From assembly GCA_900752785.1 (NCBI GenBank), contig CAADWP010000141.1, positions 1 to 9,541 on the forward strand: a stretch of 9,541 nucleotides of DNA, read 5' to 3'. The number at the start of each line of letters is the position of its first letter. The first letter of the stretch is position 1. This DNA is from an uncultured Ruminococcus sp. Lineage in GTDB: Bacteria; Bacillota; Clostridia; Oscillospirales; Ruminococcaceae. Positions 6,119 through 9,541 of the stretch are shown in pieces. A program made the position numbers and the translations under genes. The notes below the pieces were generated by a model, which was not told where the DNA came from, did no database searches, and worked only from the letters and a program-made list of their open reading frames with translations.

Positions 6119-6966
6119 AAAATTAAACCTCCAAAATTGTCTGTTTCATCGTCAAACAGCGAGAGCTGGCGTACCGCTTTCGACCGTTCGCTTGTATCGT
6201 AATTTGAAATCAGCAGCTCTGCATACTGACAGCCGCCGTCGTATCGCTGTGCCAGATTATTCAGTCTGCTGATCTCCTCAATGTGGATATTCGGTTTATC
6301 CCATATCTCACGGATTTCGGGACAGTCGTTGTAGGACACAAGGAATTTTCCCTTGATATCCATTAACGAATCTCTGAGTCTGATATGATCCTTTGTTTGA
6401 AATCCCACATCCTTGTAATAGTTCTCGGTAGCAAAGTACGGCGGATCACAGTAGAAAAAGCTAACGGGTCTGTCGTATTGCCTGATCAACTTTTCAAAAT
6501 TCTTGTTCTCAACCACTACTTTCTGCAATCTCCTTGCCGCCAGATCTATCATCGGGAAATCCGACCAGATGGAATGCGGCTGACTTGCAAAGCTGTCAAG
6601 TCCCGAAGCATAGCTGTAACGGATAAGCTGATAGAACTTCGCTGCTCTGTCAACATCACGAAATCTGCTGAACAAACCTCGCTTGTGCAGACTTGCTATC
6701 CAATCAAAATCTTCACGAGAATTCAGCACATACCGCAGCTTGTATTTCAGCTTGTTCGGCTTGTCTCTGACACAGCGGTACAGATTAGAAAGGTTACTGT
6801 TAAAATCGTTGTACACTTCAAAATCCATCCCCGGCGGCTTATGGAACAGCACCCAGCCTGCACCGCCGAAAACCTCTATATACCTTTCATAGTAGGGTGG
6901 AAATCTCGCAAGCACGGCGTCTCTGAGAGCCTTTTTCCCTCCTACCCATGACATAAAACTGTTCAT
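6115..6966 (-). CDS. dam: D12-class N6-adenine DNA methyltransferase
   Basis: A 283-residue enzyme of the MethyltransfD12 (Dam) family, which transfers a methyl group from S-adenosylmethionine to N6 of adenine, in many members within GATC. Residues 6-16 hold the N-terminal SWVGGKKALRD element, 33-37 the FGGAG-like S-adenosylmethionine loop (VFGGAGWVLF), 53-56 NDFN, and 174-177 the catalytic DPPY (FFYCDPPYF). Length is normal for phage or element Dam proteins. I start it at 6966 because AGAAAGGA precedes this ATG at good spacing and family homology starts at once (MNSFMSWVGGKK); an in-frame extension to 7098 would only translate the palindromic leader. The stop overlaps the next start by ATGA. 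No restriction endonuclease lies beside it, so it looks like an orphan methylase that protects the element or alters gene expression. The target sequence cannot be read from this window. Confidence 0.92.
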   Translation of the reverse strand: MNSFMSWVGGKKALRDAVLARFPPYYERYIEVFGGAGWVLFHKPPGMDFEVYNDFNSNLSNLYRCVRDKPNKLKYKLRYVLNSREDFDWIASLHKRGLFSRFRDVDRAAKFYQLIRYSYASGLDSFASQPHSIWSDFPMIDLAARRLQKVVVENKNFEKLIRQYDRPVSFFYCDPPYFATENYYKDVGFQTKDHIRLRDSLMDIKGKFLVSYNDCPEIREIWDKPNIHIEEISRLNNLAQRYDGGCQYAELLISNYDTSERSKAVRQLSLFDDETDNFGGLIL

Positions 6967-6982
6967 GTTTTTCCTTTCTGCC

Positions 6983-7010
6983 GTTATAACCAACAGCAGA
7001 AAAAAGTCAG
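6983..7010 (-). promoter_or_regulatory. Possible weak promoter for the dam operon
   Basis: CTGACT (7010-7005) and TATAAC (6988-6983) are spaced 16 bases apart on the minus strand. Each hexamer is imperfect, and the predicted start would fall close to the ribosome binding site, leaving a very short leader. The spacer is occupied by one copy of the 13-base inverted repeat, so a protein bound there would block the promoter. Low confidence. Confidence 0.22.
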
Positions 7011-7064
7011 AAACGAAAAGTCGCTTTGCTAATAACAGAAAATTTCTGCTGTTGGCAAAACGAC
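6990..7064 (-). promoter_or_regulatory. Palindrome and inverted repeat in the dam leader
   Basis: A 22-base arm at 7020-7041 and a 22-base arm at 7043-7064 form an imperfect palindrome centred on 7042, with 18 Watson-Crick pairs; as minus-strand RNA two of the four mismatches become G-U pairs. On that strand the stem is followed by TTTTCGTTT, as in an intrinsic terminator. The upstream arm also contains CCAACAGCAGAAA (7055-7043), which pairs perfectly over 13 bases with TTTCTGCTGTTGG (7002-6990), 40 bases further on. The two hairpins exclude each other, as in an attenuator. It could instead be a protein-binding operator or a recombination site. Confidence 0.55.
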
Positions 7065-7143
7065 CTGTCCTAGCGCGGACGGCGCATTTCACGCTCAAAT
7101 TTGATCTAAGCTATCCTGCCTGCCCGCTGATTTTCATTTGTTT

Positions 7144-7341
7144 TCAACCCTTGATAATTGGGTCAACATAGCTGAATATTATGCGTTTCTGTTCAAGGTA
7201 GCCGTCCGCTTTGTTGACCTCAGTACATAATTCTTTGTACTGTCTTTCCGAAAGTACGGGCTTTGTTGCTCTCAGCATTGCAGGAATACTGCCCATGCAG
7301 AACTTGAAATCTACTTTCGCTTTAATTCTGTTTGTATGCAT
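7144..7341 (-). CDS. 65-residue hypothetical protein
   Basis: I do not recognise this small soluble protein (MHTNRIKAKVDFKFC at the start, SYVDPIIKG at the end). It is basic in the first third, with a helical-looking middle (SERQYKELCTEVNKADGYLEQ cut short here as SERQYKELCTEV). No signal peptide, membrane segment or catalytic motif is visible. The ATG at 7341 shares its A with the TAA of the upstream 120-residue gene (TAATG), and GGAG lies 8 bases before it, so I prefer it to an upstream in-frame ATG at 7386 inside that gene. It is the last gene before the 177-base dam leader. Confidence 0.6.
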   Translation of the reverse strand: MHTNRIKAKVDFKFCMGSIPAMLRATKPVLSERQYKELCTEVNKADGYLEQKRIIFSYVDPIIKG

Positions 7342-7703
7342 TATCCCATCTCCATTTCTAAATCTTCGTCCTGTTCCGAAACGCATTCTTCAAGATTGTT
7401 CACAATGTAATCCGACAGCCATGTGCTTCCGAAATCCTCCCTCGTTCGGAGCCGCCATATTGCAAGCTTTCCGACATCAAGCTGAACATCTTCAAAGGGA
7501 AACAACAGGCAGGTGAGATTTTCATTATTAAAGCTATATGCCTTTTCAAACCTATTGCCGTTGTTCAATATTCCGCTTTCCGTCAGCATTTCGTTTATAC
7601 CGTTTACCCATTCCTGCAAATCGCCGCCGCAACCCTGCAGGACAAGTCCCTCGCTGTCATTCATTTTTCTCAGATCATGTAAAGAAACACTCTTGATCTC
7701 CAT
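7341..7703 (-). CDS. 120-residue conserved-looking hypothetical protein
   Basis: An acidic cytoplasmic protein (MEIKSVSLHDLRKMNDSEG at the start) of unknown function. Segments such as LVLQGCGGDLQEWVNGIN, LLFPFEDVQLDVGKLAIWRL and FGSTWLSDYIVNN look like a compact conserved alpha/beta domain, and from memory related proteins occur as hypotheticals in other Firmicutes mobile elements; I cannot name the family. No enzyme motif is evident. The C-terminus EDEDLEMEMG-like acidic end (actual last residues DLEMEMG) resembles the tails of the SpoVG and DUF3849 proteins further down. AAAGGAGG lies 10 bases before the ATG, which shares a base with the TAA of the antirepressor gene (TAATG), indicating coupled translation. 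Confidence 0.75.
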   Translation of the reverse strand: MEIKSVSLHDLRKMNDSEGLVLQGCGGDLQEWVNGINEMLTESGILNNGNRFEKAYSFNNENLTCLLFPFEDVQLDVGKLAIWRLRTREDFGSTWLSDYIVNNLEECVSEQDEDLEMEMG

Positions 7704-8479
7704 TATTGCAAAACCTCCTTTCCGTAATATTTTTTGAGCAGATTTATGACAAATCCCTGACCTTTGCCCGTAACAAAAGTCTGCTGATAAGTCTTTTTCA
7801 GACCGTTGACCTCGAACACCGACTCCTTGACCGAAAAATATCCACGGTCGATAAAAGCCTGATAGGGGAGGTTATTCGCCATAAGCACACCTTTTCCTTT
7901 AAGCCAGCCGTACAGCTTGTTTCTGCCGACAGGAATATTTTCGGCTCTCGCAAGCTTTGCCATAGCGTTCATGTCGATGAGATTTTCTGTTCCTGCGACC
8001 TGATTTGCAAACTCCACAAGCGGCTGGTCGTGACGTATCCGCTCATTCAGCTTGCCTATGATCGTCATCTGCAGTCTAAACAGATTGCGGTACGGCTCGT
8101 CGAGAAATGGGAGGTAGTTTTCTATGAACATTTCCTCGTTGGCAACGTAACCGCCGGTTCTCCTCAAGGTTGGTAAAATCGTGGCTGTGACCCATCTCCG
8201 AAACTCTTTGGCTCTCGGCATCTTGCTTGAAAGAACTAAACTGTAAAGTCCGCTTTCATTGATAATTGTGGTCTTGCTTTTGTAATTTGAACCGGTACCC
8301 TGAATTAGGGTAGTGGTTTTATCCTCACTGTCAACGTGTGCTGCAATAGCATTTTCGGGCTTTGCATAACCCAATATCACAGCCACATCTTTTCCTACAA
8401 GCCATGGTTCACCGTCCTTAATAACTGTTCTCACTTTTCCGAATTCTTCATTTTCAAAAATTTTGATTATCTGTTCCAT
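7703..8479 (-). CDS. BRO-N/KilAC phage-type antirepressor
   Basis: A 258-residue DNA-binding regulator of the phage antirepressor type. Residues 1-105 form a BRO-N domain (WLVGKDVAVILGYAKPENAI, then INESGLYSLVLSSKMPRAKEF, RRWVTATILPTLRRTGGYV). Residues about 155-250 resemble the KilAC/ANT C-terminal domain (ENLIDMNAMAKLARAENIPVG with a helix-turn-helix look, LYGWLKGKGVLM, TFVTGKGQGFVINLL). Such proteins relieve repression of phage or conjugative-element genes by countering a repressor or binding DNA; the target here is unknown. AAGGAG lies 7 bases before ATG 8479. The gene begins 26 bases inside the end of the cytosine methyltransferase gene and ends by TAATG overlap with the next gene, so it is in the same operon. 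Confidence 0.9.
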   Translation of the reverse strand: MEQIIKIFENEEFGKVRTVIKDGEPWLVGKDVAVILGYAKPENAIAAHVDSEDKTTTLIQGTGSNYKSKTTIINESGLYSLVLSSKMPRAKEFRRWVTATILPTLRRTGGYVANEEMFIENYLPFLDEPYRNLFRLQMTIIGKLNERIRHDQPLVEFANQVAGTENLIDMNAMAKLARAENIPVGRNKLYGWLKGKGVLMANNLPYQAFIDRGYFSVKESVFEVNGLKKTYQQTFVTGKGQGFVINLLKKYYGKEVLQ

Positions 8480-9541
8480 TTACAATCTCCTTATCAAATT
8501 TCAATAAGTTTCTCGCAATCGCTTCAACAACCGCAACCGTGATCGAATTTCCGGCTTGTTTGTAAAGCTGTGCGTCACTCATTCCGGTAGCAGCAACTTT
8601 ATTGAACTGTTCTTTTGTAAAGCCCTGCAATTTCCAGCACTCAACAGGCATAAGCCTGCGAATTCGTCCTCTGTGAACGATTCCATGCCGATCGGTTACC
8701 GTGAGCGTAAACATCGGCTCGTTTGGTTCTTTGATTCTTCTTCCATTCTGTCGGGTATGTTCCTTAAAAGGATTGATAATTGCTCTCGGTCCATCCTCAA
8801 TCAGAACTCCCGATCTTTCGCCTTTATGAGTGCCGTTTGTTACCCCCAAATCCATTCGTGTATGCAGACATCGGGCATTTTCCGTAATCTGCGGATTTTC
8901 GTTCAGATCACAAAAAACAGCAGAGTGTTCACCCTTATGGTTACTCACTCCGCTGTCCTGTCTTGCAGTTATACATCTTGCTATATCCGTTAAATTCGGC
9001 GGAGAATTGTAGTCGATAAAATACAACCCTGTTTTACCGCCCATACCTCCCGAACCGCTGCACTGAGTAACAGCAGTTCCGTTTGTGGAATATACCCTTG
9101 AGCCCTGACTGCCGCCTATCAGCTGTTCAGGTTTTCCTTTTTCGCAATCTTCCTCATCATTTCCTCCGAAAGCCAGTATTTCGGAGGGACATCTGTCTCC
9201 AAGATATCCGACAAGGAACAGCCTTCGTCTTGACTGCGGTATTCCGAAACAGGCAGAGTTAAGCACTCGCCAGCACATACTATACCCCAGTTCAGAAATC
9301 TTTTCAAGCAGGATTCTGAAACATTCTCCCTGCGATATACCAAGCAGATTGGGTACGTTTTCAGCGATAAAGTAACGAGGTCTCTTTGCTTCAAGGATTT
9401 GGATATAGTTGAAAAAGAGGTTTCCTCTGTCGTCCTCAAAAGCGAGTCTGCGCCCCGCGACACTGAACGATTGGCAGCACGGGCCTCCAACGAGCAGATC
9501 AAAATCCGGCATACCTCCGTAATCGATTTTTGTGATGTCCT
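8454..9541 (-). CDS. C5-cytosine DNA methyltransferase (5' end outside window)
   Basis: The visible 361 residues are the catalytic centre and C-terminus of a DNA (cytosine-5) methyltransferase, which moves a methyl group from S-adenosylmethionine to C5 of cytosine at a short site. The frame runs open to the window edge through DITKIDYGG, the family's motif III region, so the Met at 9512 is internal and motif I lies upstream. Counting from that Met: motif IV GGPCCQSFS (9-17; canonical is PCQ), motif VI AENV (50-53), motif VIII QSRRR (93-97), motif IX RRLMPVECWKLQGF (285-298) and motif X YKQAGNSITVAVVEAI (317-332). Between VIII and IX the target-recognition region carries repeated ARC...R.D.GV...HKGE.S.V units. 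No restriction endonuclease is visible. The stop lies inside the antirepressor gene. Confidence 0.93.
   Translation of the reverse strand, partial: DITKIDYGGMPDFDLLVGGPCCQSFSVAGRRLAFEDDRGNLFFNYIQILEAKRPRYFIAENVPNLLGISQGECFRILLEKISELGYSMCWRVLNSACFGIPQSRRRLFLVGYLGDRCPSEILAFGGNDEEDCEKGKPEQLIGGSQGSRVYSTNGTAVTQCSGSGGMGGKTGLYFIDYNSPPNLTDIARCITARQDSGVSNHKGEHSAVFCDLNENPQITENARCLHTRMDLGVTNGTHKGERSGVLIEDGPRAIINPFKEHTRQNGRRIKEPNEPMFTLTVTDRHGIVHRGRIRRLMPVECWKLQGFTKEQFNKVAATGMSDAQLYKQAGNSITVAVVEAIARNLLKFDKEIVNGTDNQNF

Noticed and set aside
6990..7064. Inverted repeats as the ends of a small insertion element
   Set aside because: There is no target-site duplication that I can see and no room for an element; hairpin or operator function explains them better.
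6967..7098. A 44-codon in-frame N-terminal extension of the adenine methyltransferase
   Set aside because: It translates the palindromic leader, has no homology to the family, and a better ribosome binding site and the conserved N-terminus are at 6966.
9119..9502. A 127-codon minus-strand frame inside the cytosine methyltransferase
   Set aside because: It overlaps catalytic motifs read in the true frame and is a shadow.
9510..9512. Met at 9512 as the start of the cytosine methyltransferase
   Set aside because: The frame stays open to the window edge and encodes the conserved DITKID segment upstream; motif I must lie outside.

Overview
All protein genes I can support lie on the minus strand, so transcription runs from position 9541 towards position 1. 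Moderate base composition, strong GGAGG-type ribosome binding sites, a SpoVG-family protein, and surface proteins with Thr/Asn/Pro-rich linkers and SpaA/Cna_B repeats point to a gut Firmicute, most likely a Ruminococcus-like Clostridia. That placement is inference. The gene mix (orphan cytosine and adenine DNA methyltransferases, a BRO/KilAC antirepressor, a DUF3849-YodL-DUF3846 protein, mobile-element SpoVG, small hypotheticals, a large secreted NlpC/P60-SpaA protein) is typical of the accessory part of an integrative conjugative element or related prophage-like element. No integrase, relaxase or type IV secretion gene is inside the window, so the class of element stays open.

Layout in transcription order. 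(1) 9541-8454: C5-cytosine methyltransferase, 5' end outside the window. (2) 8479-7703: BRO-N/KilAC antirepressor, overlapping gene 1 by 26 bases. (3) 7703-7341: 120-residue conserved-looking hypothetical, joined to gene 2 by a TAATG overlap. (4) 7341-7144: 65-residue hypothetical, again joined by TAATG. (5) 7143-6967: a 177-base gap holding a 45-base imperfect palindrome and a 13-base perfect inverted repeat that could form mutually exclusive hairpins. (6) 6966-6115: D12-class adenine methyltransferase. (7) 6118-5825: Cys-rich 97-residue hypothetical, ATGA overlap. (8) 5828-4410: DUF3849-YodL-DUF3846 protein, ATGA overlap. (9) 4387-4022: SpoVG-family protein. (10) 4021-3910: short gap with a weak hairpin and an extended -10 promoter. 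(11) 3909-2977: lipoprotein with a transglutaminase-like domain. (12) 2964-2936: terminator-like hairpin. (13) 2908-71: secreted NlpC/P60 protein with seven SpaA-like repeats. (14) 65-1: a promoter, ribosome binding site and ATG that appear to start the next gene at the left edge.

The right half reads as a DNA-modification and host-takeover module: two methyltransferases without visible restriction partners, an antirepressor and several small polyvalent-type accessory proteins. The left part is an envelope module: two secreted cysteine-enzyme-like proteins (transglutaminase-like and NlpC/P60) that could act on the donor cell surface. The least expected signals are a near-identical C-terminal tail shared by SpoVG and the adjacent DUF3849 protein, with a looser version in the 120-residue protein; the dam leader palindrome; a PCCQ variant of the catalytic motif in the cytosine methyltransferase; and a terminator placed immediately before the ribosome binding site of the NlpC/P60 gene. 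No gene-free stretch exceeds 300 bases. I see no rRNA, tRNA, CRISPR array or insertion sequence.
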